Positions 34,206-43,441 of a stretch of 64,000 nucleotides of DNA are shown here, piece by piece (position 1 is the first letter of the stretch; each line of letters opens with the position of its first letter). The DNA comes from Adlercreutzia mucosicola DSM 19490. Its GTDB lineage: Bacteria > Actinomycetota > Coriobacteriia > Coriobacteriales > Eggerthellaceae. The stretch lies in the NCBI RefSeq assembly GCF_000422625.1, contig NZ_AUGK01000010.1, positions 1 through 64,000 on the forward strand. Direction: 5' to 3'. The notes under the pieces are model-generated. The model did no database searches. It saw nothing but the letters and a program-made list of their open reading frames with translations, and had not been told where the DNA came from. Position numbers and translations under genes: made by a program.

Positions 34206-34467
34206 GATGGTTTACTCGCCGCGGTTCGCCTGGGAGCTCTCCCGAGTGACCTCTGCGCGAGTGGAGCAGAAAATCTACGACACCTTGGACATCATCGAGG
34301 CTGTTCCCTCCATTGGCTCGCGGAATATTCCCCGGATGATCCAAGTAGAGTTTGGGGAAGGTGTCCTTAAGATGGTCGTCGATCCCTTCGATATTTTCTA
34401 CGAGTATTTCGATGCTCTCGATACGGTGTACGTCTATACCCTTGTTTTTCAGCGACAGGCTCGTTGA
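34198..34467 (+). CDS. ParE/RelE-type toxin
   Basis: This 89-aa protein overlaps the antitoxin (ATG 34198 inside its last codons). The pattern YSPRFAWELSRV...VEQKIYDTLDIIEAVPSIGS, then VVDPFDIFYEYFDALDTVYVYTLVFQRQAR, matches the RelE/ParE superfamily, including the final strand with the basic R-Q-A-R tail. Such toxins act as ribosome-dependent RNases or gyrase poisons; which one is not decided by sequence. The pair is wedged between serA and coaBC and has lower GC than both. Confidence 0.8.
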   Translation: MTKMVYSPRFAWELSRVTSARVEQKIYDTLDIIEAVPSIGSRNIPRMIQVEFGEGVLKMVVDPFDIFYEYFDALDTVYVYTLVFQRQAR

Positions 34468-34500
34468 AATAGCGGGAAAATCGTTTTTTTGGAGGTTGGT

Positions 34501-35949
34501 ATGAGCATGGAGCGCCCTTGTGTTTTGGTGGGTGTGACCGGGTGCATTGCGGCCTATAAGGCCTGCGAGATCGTGCGCGGGCTGCAGAAGGCGGGCGTGC
34601 GGGTGAAGGTGGTCATGACCGAGCACGGCACCCATTTCGTGGATCCGGTGACCTTCCGGGCGCTGACCCACGAGAAAGTGGCCGTGGGGCTGTTCGACGA
34701 TCCGTCCGACCCCATCCACCACATTTCGCTGGCCCAGGAGTGCGACGTGTTCCTCATCGCTCCCTGCACGGCCAACGTGATGGCGAAGGTGGCCTGCGGC
34801 ATTGCCGATGATCTGCTGTCCACGACGGCCCTGGCGACGACCGCGACGCTGGCCATGGCGCCGGCGGCCAACGTGCACATGTACGAGGCCGCGGCCACCC
34901 AGGCGAACATGGCCACGCTGCGCTCGCGCGGCGTGCGCTTCATCGAGGGGGATGCGGGCTATCTGGCCTGCGGCGACGTGGGGCGCGGCCGCTTGGCCGA
35001 TCCGGCCCTCATCGTGCGGGAAACGCTGGCGTTGCTGGCCGAGCGGGTGGGCGAGGAAGCCCTGCGGGCAGCCTGCGAGCGGTATGGGGAGGTGCCGTTC
35101 GCGTCGGTGCTCGATCAGGTGAACGCGGCCCGCGAGACGGCAGCTCCCGTGGAAGAGGCGGGTGTGCCTGAGGGGGTTGCGACCGGCCCCGACGACGTCG
35201 CCGCGCCCTGTGCTGCTGCGAACGCCGCGACTTCCGGTGTTGCGGGTGCGCCTCGGCCCGGTGCCGTCGCCGATGGCGCGGCTGCCATGCCTGCCGGCGC
35301 CCTGGCCGGGCGCACGGTGCTCGTGACGGCGGGCCCCACGGTGGAGCCCATCGATGCGGTGCGCTACATCTCCAACTACTCTTCGGGCAAGATGGGTTAC
35401 GCCATAGCCGAGGCCGCGGCGGCCGCCGGAGCGCGCGTGGTGCTCGTGTCGGGGCCGGTGGCCCTCGCCGCGCCGGCGGGCGTGGAGGTAGTGCCCGTGA
35501 AGACGGCCCGCGACATGCTGGCCGCCGCCTCCGAGGCATTCCCCGCCGCCGACGCCGCTATCTTCGCGGCGGCTGTGGCCGACCTGCGTCCGGCGAATCC
35601 GGCCGATCGCAAGCTGAAGAAGGGGCGCGACGATGCGGCCCTGGCCAACGTGCCCCTCACGGAGAACCCCGACATTCTGGCTACCCTGGCTGCGGGCAAG
35701 CGCGCCGACCAGTACGTGGTGGGCTTTGCCGCCGAGACCAACGACGTGCTCATGAACGCCCACGCCAAGCTTGTGAAGAAGAGCGCCGACATGATCGTGG
35801 CCAACCAGGTGGGCGATGGGCTCGCCTTCGGCACCGACGACGATGAGGTGTGGCTGGTCACGGCCGACGACGAGGTGCTTTTGCCCCTTATGAGCAAGGC
35901 CGCTGTGGCCGGTCGCCTCGTGGAAGTGGTGGCGGCCCATCTGGCCTAG
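34501..35949 (+). CDS. coaBC: Bifunctional phosphopantothenoylcysteine decarboxylase/synthase
   Basis: This 482-aa protein makes 4'-phosphopantetheine for coenzyme A. The N-terminal CoaC flavoprotein has GVTGCIAAYKACEIVRGLQ, the His motif PIHHISLA, PAANVHMYE and the catalytic Cys in LACGDVGRGRLADP. The C-terminal CoaB has VTAGPTVEPIDAVRYISNYS, then GKMGYAIA, and the KLKKG motif. A linker of about 65 residues between the domains is unusually long and Ala/Pro/Gly-rich (about 214-272). ATG 34501 with GGAGG is chosen over ATG 34507. Confidence 0.94.
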   Translation: MSMERPCVLVGVTGCIAAYKACEIVRGLQKAGVRVKVVMTEHGTHFVDPVTFRALTHEKVAVGLFDDPSDPIHHISLAQECDVFLIAPCTANVMAKVACGIADDLLSTTALATTATLAMAPAANVHMYEAAATQANMATLRSRGVRFIEGDAGYLACGDVGRGRLADPALIVRETLALLAERVGEEALRAACERYGEVPFASVLDQVNAARETAAPVEEAGVPEGVATGPDDVAAPCAAANAATSGVAGAPRPGAVADGAAAMPAGALAGRTVLVTAGPTVEPIDAVRYISNYSSGKMGYAIAEAAAAAGARVVLVSGPVALAAPAGVEVVPVKTARDMLAAASEAFPAADAAIFAAAVADLRPANPADRKLKKGRDDAALANVPLTENPDILATLAAGKRADQYVVGFAAETNDVLMNAHAKLVKKSADMIVANQVGDGLAFGTDDDEVWLVTADDEVLLPLMSKAAVAGRLVEVVAAHLA

Positions 35950-35983
35950 CCATTACGCTTCCGTAAGCAACCCCAGGTTTTTC

Positions 35984-36015
35984 GCGAAAGCGTCCCGCAG
36001 CCGGGGCGCTTTCGC
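35984..36015 (+). terminator. Hairpin after coaBC
   Basis: GCGAAAGCG (35984-35992) pairs with CGCTTTCGC (36007-36015). The next gene's -10-like TATGAT follows immediately at 36016, so the hairpin also touches the response-regulator promoter. Confidence 0.5.
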
Positions 36016-36046
36016 TATGATGGTGCCCGAACGAGAAAGGGGCATT

Positions 36047-36718
36047 ATGCGCGTGCTTTTGGTGGAAGACGACGGCGCCATCGTGCGCACGCTGTCGGAG
36101 CTGCTGGCCGACGAGGGGTTCTCGGTGGTTACCGAGGCGACCCAGGATGGGGCCTGCGGCCGCCTGGCCGCCGAGAGCTTCGACATCGCGCTTTTGGACG
36201 TGACTCTGGCCCAGGGCAACGGGTTCGCCGTGTGTGCTGCCGCCCGGGAAGTGGCGCCGGACATGCCGGTCATCTTCCTGACTGCCTCCGACGACGAGTA
36301 CTCCACCGTGGCCGGCCTGGACATGGGGGCCGTCGACTACATCGCCAAGCCCTTCCGCGCCCGGGAGCTGGTCTCGCGCATGCGCGGGGCCCTGCGGCGT
36401 GCGAGCCCCGCCGACAACGTGCTGACTGTGGGCGATGTGCGGCTGGATGTGAGTTCCGGCGCCGTGACCCGGGGTGGCGCCGAGGTGTTCCTCTCGGCCC
36501 TGGAATACCGGCTGCTCCTCTACTTCTTGCAGCACAAGGGCAAGCTCGTTACCCGTGAGATGCTGCGCGACGCCATTTGGGACAGCGCCGGTGAGTACGT
36601 GTCGGACAACGCCCTGAACGTGTACATCAAGCGCTTGCGCGAGAAGGTGGAGGCTGACCCGTCCGATCCGCAGATCATCGTGACGGTGCGCGGGCTCGGC
36701 TACAAGGTGGGGGCATAG
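36047..36718 (+). CDS. OmpR/PhoB-family response regulator
   Basis: This 223-aa protein has a receiver with acidic pair Glu-Asp at 7-8, phospho-acceptor Asp51 (IALLDVTLA) and Lys near 102 (YIAKPFRARELVSRM), then a winged-helix Trans_reg_C domain (about 125-223; LSALEYRLLLYFLQHKGKLV, then VRGLGYKVG). ATG 36047 follows GAAAGGGG. The sensor kinase starts one base after its stop, and an ABC transporter follows, the usual layout for sensing and expelling antimicrobial peptides. Confidence 0.93.
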   Translation: MRVLLVEDDGAIVRTLSELLADEGFSVVTEATQDGACGRLAAESFDIALLDVTLAQGNGFAVCAAAREVAPDMPVIFLTASDDEYSTVAGLDMGAVDYIAKPFRARELVSRMRGALRRASPADNVLTVGDVRLDVSSGAVTRGGAEVFLSALEYRLLLYFLQHKGKLVTREMLRDAIWDSAGEYVSDNALNVYIKRLREKVEADPSDPQIIVTVRGLGYKVGA

Positions 36719-36719
36719 G

Positions 36720-37832
36720 GTGGGCTCCCTCTCTACGCTGCTGCGCCAGGCGGCGGTGCTGGCGGCCCTCTGCACGGTGCTGGCGTGGCTGGCCCCGACC
36801 GATGCGAAGCTGTGGGTGGTGGCCATGGGGCTGGTGTCTCTCGGGCTTTTCTGTGGCATCTCGCTGTACCGCCATCGCCAGATCATGCGCCTGGCGGCCG
36901 AGATCGACGAGGTGCTGCACGGCGGCCGACGGGTGGACTTCTCCACGTGCCGCGAGGGCGACGTGGCTATTCTGACGAGCGAGCTGGCGAAGATGGTCGC
37001 GCGTCTGGGGCGCACGCGTGACCAGTTGTCTCACGAGCGCAACGCCCTGGCCGATGCCCTGGCCGATGTGTCCCATCAGATTCGCACGCCGCTGACGGCC
37101 ATCGGCCTCATGCTGCCCCTCATCGAGCGCACCGACGACGGGCGGGAGCGCCGTCGCCTCGTGCGCGAGCTGGAGGGGATGCTCGACCAGGTGTCGTGGC
37201 TCGTGACCACGCTGCTGAAGATTGCCAAGGTGGATGCGGGCGCCATGCATGTGGAGCGGCGCGAGGTGCTCGCCGGCGAGGTGGCCCGCCGGGCCGTTGG
37301 GCCCTTGGCCACGGCCATGGACCTGCGCGACGTGAACCTAGTGCTCGACCTGGATGAGGCTGCCACCTTTGTCGGCGATGCCCCGTGGAGCGCCGAGGCC
37401 CTGGAGAACATCGTGAAGAACTGCATGGAGCACACTCCTGCCGGTGGCACCGTGACCGTGACCGTGCGGGAGGACGCCCTGGCTACCACCTTGGCGGTGA
37501 GCGACACGGGCCCCGGTATCGCGGCGGAGGATCTGCCCCACATCTTCGAGCGCTTCTACCGCGGTCGCGACGAGGGGGCTCGGGGTGCGGAAGATTCAAG
37601 GAACGCGAACGGCCTCCAGGGCGGGGAAGGCGGCAGGGACACCGGCGCTGCCGGAGCGCACCCGTCCGTGGCTGCGGCTGTTGTCGATGAGGTGCGCCAG
37701 CCCGCCGGCTTCGGTATCGGCCTTTCCCTGGCCCAGGCCCTCATCTCGGCTCAGGGCGGCACGCTGCGGGCCGCCAACAATCCCGAGGGCGGCGCCCGCT
37801 TCGAAATCGCCTTCCCGAAGCTGGTGGTGTAG
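36720..37832 (+). CDS. Sensor histidine kinase with two short membrane segments
   Basis: This 370-aa kinase has two membrane helices at about residues 8-26 and 32-50 with almost no extracellular loop, as in intramembrane-sensing kinases that read the state of an associated ABC transporter. HisKA has His119 in LADVSHQIRTPLTAIG. The HATPase has NIVKNCMEHTPAGG, DTGPGIA, FERFYRG and GIGLSLAQAL, with an insert of about 40 residues before the last motif. It starts with GTG 36720, directly after the regulator stop. Confidence 0.9.
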   Translation: MGSLSTLLRQAAVLAALCTVLAWLAPTDAKLWVVAMGLVSLGLFCGISLYRHRQIMRLAAEIDEVLHGGRRVDFSTCREGDVAILTSELAKMVARLGRTRDQLSHERNALADALADVSHQIRTPLTAIGLMLPLIERTDDGRERRRLVRELEGMLDQVSWLVTTLLKIAKVDAGAMHVERREVLAGEVARRAVGPLATAMDLRDVNLVLDLDEAATFVGDAPWSAEALENIVKNCMEHTPAGGTVTVTVREDALATTLAVSDTGPGIAAEDLPHIFERFYRGRDEGARGAEDSRNANGLQGGEGGRDTGAAGAHPSVAAAVVDEVRQPAGFGIGLSLAQALISAQGGTLRAANNPEGGARFEIAFPKLVV

Positions 37833-37993
37833 GGGCTTCTCGTCTGCGCTCCCTCGTGGTGGGGTGCGTGCGGCCCCTCCGATTCGCCGTGCTTTTCGCT
37901 TACACTTCCGTAATGGGCGCGTTATGGGGCGGCAAGGGGGCTTGCCCATACTGTTCCGTAGATTGGGAAATCAGGAGAAGAAAGGCATTCGGT

Positions 37994-38677
37994 ATGGATA
38001 TTCTCACCGTCAGCCACTTGACGAAGATCTACGGGGAGGGCGAGGCGGCCACGCGGGCCTTGGACGACGTGTCCTTCAGCGTGCAAGAGGGCGAGTTCGT
38101 GGCCATTGTGGGGTCGTCGGGTTCGGGGAAATCCACCCTGCTGCACCTCATCGGCGGGGTAGACCGTCCCACCTCGGGCCATGTGCTGCTGAACGGCGCC
38201 GATGTGTACGCGCGCAGCGATGAGGAGCTGGCGGTGTTCCGCCGCCGCGAGGTGGGCCTGGTGTACCAGTTCTACAACCTGGTGCCCGTGCTGAACGTGG
38301 TGGAGAACATGACGCTGCCCGTGGCTCTGGACGGCCGCACCGTGAACCAGGACCGTCTGGGCGGCCTGCTGGACCGGCTGGGTCTGCGCGGCCGCGAGGG
38401 ACATCTGCCGCGCCAGCTGTCGGGCGGTCAGCAGCAGCGCGTGGCCATCGGACGAGCCCTCATGAATGCGCCGGCCGTGGTGCTGGCCGATGAGCCCACG
38501 GGCAATCTGGACACGGCCAACAGCCGCGAGATCATGCAGCTGTTGCGCGACTCCAACCGCGACTTCGGCCAGACCATGGTGGTGATCACCCATGACGAGG
38601 AGATCGCCCTGGCCGCCGATCGCATCATCGCCGTGGAGGACGGCCGCATCGTGCGCGATGAGAGGATCCGCCGATGA
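37994..38677 (+). CDS. ABC transporter ATP-binding protein (MacB/BceA type)
   Basis: This 227-aa ATPase has Walker A GSSGSGKST, Q-loop YQFYNLVP, signature LSGGQQQRVA, Walker B VVLADEPTGNLD and H-loop ITHDEEIA. QFYNLVP and PTGNLD are typical of the LolD/MacB/BceA group that pairs with FtsX-type permeases. ATG 37994 follows AGGAGAAGAAAGG. The permease start overlaps its stop (ATGA). Confidence 0.94.
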   Translation: MDILTVSHLTKIYGEGEAATRALDDVSFSVQEGEFVAIVGSSGSGKSTLLHLIGGVDRPTSGHVLLNGADVYARSDEELAVFRRREVGLVYQFYNLVPVLNVVENMTLPVALDGRTVNQDRLGGLLDRLGLRGREGHLPRQLSGGQQQRVAIGRALMNAPAVVLADEPTGNLDTANSREIMQLLRDSNRDFGQTMVVITHDEEIALAADRIIAVEDGRIVRDERIRR

Positions 38678-41600
38678 ACGCCATGACCACCTTCACCATC
38701 AAGAGCCTGCGGGCCAACAAGGTGCGCACGCTGGTGACCATTGCCGGTGTGGTACTGGCGGCGGCGCTGCTGACGGCGGTGCTCACCAGCTACACGAGCT
38801 TGCAGGCCATGCTCTACGAAGCCGAGACGCGCATGGCTGGCACCTGGATGGCCGAGGTGCAGGGCGACGACTTCGACGCTCTGGCCTCGGAGGCGCGGGA
38901 GGCCCAGGCTGCAGGGCAGGTCAACGATGTCGCCTACCTGCGCGACGCCGGGTTCGGCGAGCTTACCGAACAGCAGCAGAACTACTTCGGCCGGTATCTT
39001 CCCCTTGCGGATTTCTCGGGCGACATCGAAACGCTGTGCTCCCTGCGGCCGAGCGAGGGGCGCTTGCCCGAGAAGGCCGGCGAGATCATGCTCTTCGATA
39101 CGTGGCGCACCGCCGGCGACGGCGTGGAGGTGGGCGACACTATCACGGTGCCCGTAGGCGAGCGCGTGGCGGTGCTCGCTCCGGGGCGCACTGGCTCGAT
39201 GACCCACGGCGAGGTGCCGGCGAGCGGCGGTTTCGTCGGCGGGATGGAGGCTGCCGAGGACGAGATCGCTGAGGGCACCGTGCTTGATTCGTCCATAGGG
39301 TATTTGGATGCCGCCCTCGACGGCGGCATCTTCAACGAGGAGCTGCGCGTTACGGGCGAGCGCACCTATACGGTGGTGGGATTCTACGACAATATTCCCT
39401 ATGCCGCCTCTCACGGCTTCGGTATGACGGCCTTCACCTGCGATTCTCCGGACGATGAATTGACGGGGCTGAATCGGGCCTATGTGACCATGGCCGGCGT
39501 GGGCAGCACGGCCGCGGTGGAACAGCGCATCGAAGAGGCTTTCCCCGACCGCTATGCCGAGTTGCACATGGGGCTTCTGCGCTATATGGGCGTGCGCACC
39601 GACGGTGCCATTTGGGACACGTTCTTCAATATCGCGGCGGTGCTGGCCGTGGTCATCATCGTGGCCTGCGTGTCGCTCATCTACAACGCCTTCGCCATTT
39701 CCGTGGCCGAGCGCACCGGCCAGTTCGGGCTTTTGGCCTCGGTGGGGGCCTCGCGCCGGCAGCTGCGTCGGGCCGTGGCGCTGGAGGCGCTTATCGTGGC
39801 GGCCATCGGCGTGCCGCTGGGGCTTGTGGTGGGCATCGGCGGCTGTACGGTGACCTTTGCGGCCCTCGGCCCGTCGCTGGCCACGATCTTCGGCGCGGCC
39901 GAGGTGGGCTTCAACCTGTCGGTGGCGCCGTGGGCTCTGGCGGTGGCGGCCGGCCTCACGGTGGCCACAGTGCTGTTCAGCGTGTTCGTGCCCGCTTGGC
40001 GGGCGAGCCGGGTGAACGTCATCGATGCGCTGCGCGGCAACCAGTCGGCCCGGGCTTCCAAACGCGGGGCGGCGCGAGCGGCGCGGGCGGCCAACCCGGC
40101 CAAGCTGTGGCGCGGCCGCGGCATCGCCGGGCGCGTGTTCGGCATGGGCGGCCTTCTGGCGCGCATCAACGAGAAGCGTGGCGCGTCGAAGGGCATGGCT
40201 GCTTCAGTGTCGCTGGCCCTGGCCATCGTGCTGCTCATGACGGCCGGATCGTTGTCCACGTTTTTGGGGACGCTGACGAAGGTGGCCGGCGGCCCGGTCG
40301 ATGCGGGCGATGTGGGCGTGGTGGCGATGTTTTCGGACGATACGGCACCGGGCGGGGATGGGGCCGAGGGCGCGGACGCGGCTGGCAATGCGCCCGGAGC
40401 CGAGGGCGCGGACGCTGGCGCTGCTGATGCGAACCCGGCTGCCCTGGCCGATGACGGGCCCCTCACCTTGGAGGCCGTGGTCGAGGCCCGTAACGCCCGC
40501 TTCGCCGAAGAGGCCACGGTCTACGGAAAGGCCTGGGAGGTGCTGAAGACGACGCCGGATGCCGAGCCGGTGGGCTGGCGTCTGGATGGGGGCGTGCCCC
40601 TTATCGTGCCCGAGGCCATGGTCGGCGATGCCTTCAAGGCCGATGGGGCCCTGCACGGGGGGCAGATGGCCGACGGCTCCTTTGCCGTGATGGGATCGGT
40701 GGTGTACTTGGAAGACGCGGCGTTCGACCGCTGCGTTGCCGACGCGGGGCTGAATCCCGCCGACTTCCGCGACCCGACTGAGCCGCGGGCCCTGGGGGTG
40801 GGGAAGGCCTATGGGAACAACGGCGCCGTGTACGAGCTGCTCGACGTGCTTACGGCTACGGGCACGGTGCAGGCGCTGACAGCCGGCCTCTACGAGGGCG
40901 AGGTCGTGTCCGGGTTCGCCGTGGCCTATGAGGCAGACGGCGCGAACGGCGCGGGCTTCGGCTTTGTGCCCTACGTGTTCGAGCCTAATGGGGCTGACGG
41001 CGGGATGACGCGCAACCTCGATCCGGCCGATGTGGAGACGGCCACGACCCCTGTAGAGGTTGTCGCTGTGCTGAACGAGGCTCCCGAGCTGGTGGGCATG
41101 TACGGAGAATCGGTGCAGCTCATTGTGCCCATGTCCCTGGCGGCCACCCACAGCCTCGGTATCATCGACCCCACCTTCCGCGCCTCCTTCGACGCGCCAG
41201 AGGGCCGTTCGGGCGAGGTGGGGGACGACTTGGTGAACGCGGCGGGCACCTTCTTCCACGACGAGGCTCCCTTCGAGGTGGCGTTCCTCGCCATGAACGA
41301 CTATGCGGGTGATGTTGCCAGCAACCAGACGCTGGCCATGGTCGTCAACGTGTTCTGCCTGCTGTTCACGGTGATTCTGGCGCTCATCGCCATGGCCAAT
41401 GTGTTCAACACGGTGACCAACGGGCTCATCCTGCGCCGCCGCGAGTTCGCCGTCATGCGGTCGGTGGGGCTTTCCAACCGCCAGTTCCGCGCCATGATCG
41501 TGGACGAGTGCGTGGCCTGGTGCGCTCGAGGCCTCGTGCCGGGCGTGCTGCTGTCGCTTTTGGTGTCCTGGCTGCTGTGGGTGGCGGTGTCCGGCTCACT

Positions 41601-41748
41601 GTCGGGCCTTTCCTTCATGGTGCCCTGGGCCTACGTGGCCCTGGCCTTCGCCATGACCGCGGCGGCCGTGGGCATTTCGGTGGCCTACGGCATGCACCGC
41701 TGCAAGGCCGACAACGTCGTGGAGGCCCTGCGCATGGACAGCGTGTAG
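38674..41748 (+). CDS. Large FtsX-type ABC permease
   Basis: This 1024-aa permease has an N-terminal membrane helix (about 15-37), an extracellular domain (about 40-310), a three-helix FtsX core (about 315-440), another helix (about 515-535), a second large extracellular domain (about 540-880) with an acidic Gly/Ala/Asp stretch near 560-590, and a second FtsX core (about 890-1015). This is the duplicated FtsX architecture of peptide-resistance exporters and lipoprotein movers. Together with the two-component system upstream it forms a likely antimicrobial-peptide sensing and detoxification module; the ligand is unknown. Confidence 0.88.
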   Translation: MNAMTTFTIKSLRANKVRTLVTIAGVVLAAALLTAVLTSYTSLQAMLYEAETRMAGTWMAEVQGDDFDALASEAREAQAAGQVNDVAYLRDAGFGELTEQQQNYFGRYLPLADFSGDIETLCSLRPSEGRLPEKAGEIMLFDTWRTAGDGVEVGDTITVPVGERVAVLAPGRTGSMTHGEVPASGGFVGGMEAAEDEIAEGTVLDSSIGYLDAALDGGIFNEELRVTGERTYTVVGFYDNIPYAASHGFGMTAFTCDSPDDELTGLNRAYVTMAGVGSTAAVEQRIEEAFPDRYAELHMGLLRYMGVRTDGAIWDTFFNIAAVLAVVIIVACVSLIYNAFAISVAERTGQFGLLASVGASRRQLRRAVALEALIVAAIGVPLGLVVGIGGCTVTFAALGPSLATIFGAAEVGFNLSVAPWALAVAAGLTVATVLFSVFVPAWRASRVNVIDALRGNQSARASKRGAARAARAANPAKLWRGRGIAGRVFGMGGLLARINEKRGASKGMAASVSLALAIVLLMTAGSLSTFLGTLTKVAGGPVDAGDVGVVAMFSDDTAPGGDGAEGADAAGNAPGAEGADAGAADANPAALADDGPLTLEAVVEARNARFAEEATVYGKAWEVLKTTPDAEPVGWRLDGGVPLIVPEAMVGDAFKADGALHGGQMADGSFAVMGSVVYLEDAAFDRCVADAGLNPADFRDPTEPRALGVGKAYGNNGAVYELLDVLTATGTVQALTAGLYEGEVVSGFAVAYEADGANGAGFGFVPYVFEPNGADGGMTRNLDPADVETATTPVEVVAVLNEAPELVGMYGESVQLIVPMSLAATHSLGIIDPTFRASFDAPEGRSGEVGDDLVNAAGTFFHDEAPFEVAFLAMNDYAGDVASNQTLAMVVNVFCLLFTVILALIAMANVFNTVTNGLILRRREFAVMRSVGLSNRQFRAMIVDECVAWCARGLVPGVLLSLLVSWLLWVAVSGSLSGLSFMVPWAYVALAFAMTAAAVGISVAYGMHRCKADNVVEALRMDSV

Positions 41749-41816
41749 GAGTCCATTGCGGCTATGCGGGCGGCAGCCGCGAGCGTGCCGCCCGGGCCCC
41801 GAGCCGGCAGCTGCCC

Positions 41817-43175
41817 CTATGCTGCTGCCGGCTTCTCTCCTCGCTTGCGGTAGCCGTAGCGGCCGGAGAGCGCGATCATGAAGAGGGCGGCCACCAGGCA
41901 GGTGAGCGCGTCGCCCACGGTGACGGCGAGCCAGATGCCGTCGATGCCGAAGGCCAGGGGCAGCGCGATGACGGCTGCCACCTGAAATACGAGCGTGCGC
42001 AGAAACGAGATGGTCGCCGAGACGAGCCCGTTGTTGAGCGCCGTGAAGAAGGCCGAGGCGTAAATGGCGAATCCCATGAACAGGTAGCAGAGCGCGTAGA
42101 GCTTATAGGCCGTCGTCGTCAGCTCTAGCAGGGCGGCGTCGTAGCTGACGAAGATGGCCGCGAGGGGGCCGGCGAGCCACTGGCCGAGCAGGAACATGAT
42201 GACGCTGGCCACGGCGATGAGCCCCAGGCTCTTCCACAGAAGCGAGCGCATCTCGGCGTGGTTCTGCGCGCCGAACTGGAAGCTCATGAGGGGCGACGAG
42301 CCGATCGCGTAGCCCATGAACACGGCGGAGAAGATCATGGCCGTGTACATGATGACGCCGTAGGCCGCCACGCCGTCCTCGCCGATGAAGCGCAGAAGCT
42401 GCCAGTTGAACAGGATGCCCACGAGGCTCATGGCGATGTTGGTGACCATCTCCGACGACCCGTTCAGGCAGGCCTTCCCGATGACAGGCCAGCGCAGATG
42501 CGGCCGCACGAAGTACAGGTGCGTAGAGCGCTTGCGGGCGAAGTACACGAGCGGCACGCCGCCGCCGATGAGCTCGCCGATGTTGGTGGCCAGCGCCGCG
42601 CCGACGAGCCCCCAGCCGAACACGCCGACGAACAGCAGGTCGAGCAGGATGTTCGCCACGCCGGCCGCCACGATGACGTAGAAGCCGTAGTTGGGCTTGC
42701 CCGCCGTGACGAAGAAGCTCTGGAAGGCGTACTGCAAGATGAAGAACGGCATGGAGATCATCATCATGCGGCCGTAGAGCGTGGCCTGGGCGGCCATCTG
42801 CCCGGTGGCGCCCAGAAGGTGCGCGGTGGGCTCCATGAAGAACCAGCCGCCGATGGCGAGCACCGAGCCCACGGCAAAGGCGAAGATGACGAGCAGCGAG
42901 AAGTGGCGCCGGGCCCGGGCGCGGTTGCCCTCGCCCAAGGTCTTGGCCACAAGTGCGCTGCCGCCGGTGCCGACCATCATGCCCACCGAGGCCAAAATCA
43001 TCACAGCGGGAAAGATCAGGTTCACGGCGGCAAGGGCCGTCTTGCCCGCGAAGTTGGACACGAAAAACCCGTCCACGATGGTGTAGCACGAGGTGAAGAT
43101 CATCATGGCGATGGTGGGCAGCGTGAACTTGATGAGCGCGCTGGTGGAGAAGTGCTTGGACATATCCACGGACAT
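41817..43175 (-). CDS. MATE-family multidrug efflux pump
   Basis: This 452-aa protein has twelve membrane segments in two MatE halves. The opening FTLPTIAMMIFTSCYTIVDG, then FFVSNFAGKTALAAVN, and GTGGSALVAKTLGEGN are typical of the MepA/DinF-like branch driven by Na+ or H+. ATG 43175 follows AAAGG. The MarR gene upstream on the same strand (43442-43978) is the likely regulator, probably in one transcript despite a 266-bp gap. Confidence 0.9.
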   Translation of the reverse strand: MSVDMSKHFSTSALIKFTLPTIAMMIFTSCYTIVDGFFVSNFAGKTALAAVNLIFPAVMILASVGMMVGTGGSALVAKTLGEGNRARARRHFSLLVIFAFAVGSVLAIGGWFFMEPTAHLLGATGQMAAQATLYGRMMMISMPFFILQYAFQSFFVTAGKPNYGFYVIVAAGVANILLDLLFVGVFGWGLVGAALATNIGELIGGGVPLVYFARKRSTHLYFVRPHLRWPVIGKACLNGSSEMVTNIAMSLVGILFNWQLLRFIGEDGVAAYGVIMYTAMIFSAVFMGYAIGSSPLMSFQFGAQNHAEMRSLLWKSLGLIAVASVIMFLLGQWLAGPLAAIFVSYDAALLELTTTAYKLYALCYLFMGFAIYASAFFTALNNGLVSATISFLRTLVFQVAAVIALPLAFGIDGIWLAVTVGDALTCLVAALFMIALSGRYGYRKRGEKPAAA

Positions 43176-43441
43176 GGGAAAACCTTTCAGAGTAGTGCGA
43201 TGGTGCGGGAGAGGGGGTGCCAGGGCCGGCGGGCGGGGCGCGGATCGGGCGCTCGGGCCGGCGCTCTGGCGGCGAATCCGTTGGCGGGAGTGCTGCGCGG
43301 CCGTTTTCGGCCCGGCCGGCCCCTCGTGCGGCGCGAGGGCGACCGATGCGGTCGGCGACGGTGCCTAGGCGAAGGGCGACATCGCGGGCCGAGGACGGCC
43401 GGCCTGCGTGGCGGACGAGTGTTGGCGAGGGGCGCGCGCCG
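43176..43441. other. 266-bp GC-rich gap between MarR and MATE genes
   Basis: No convincing gene, promoter consensus or hairpin with oligo-T tail was seen in this very GC-rich stretch. Confidence 0.5.

Noticed and set aside
42103-43089. 328-aa open frame within the MATE gene, same strand
   Set aside because: It is an out-of-frame shadow; the MATE frame has continuous membrane segments and family motifs.
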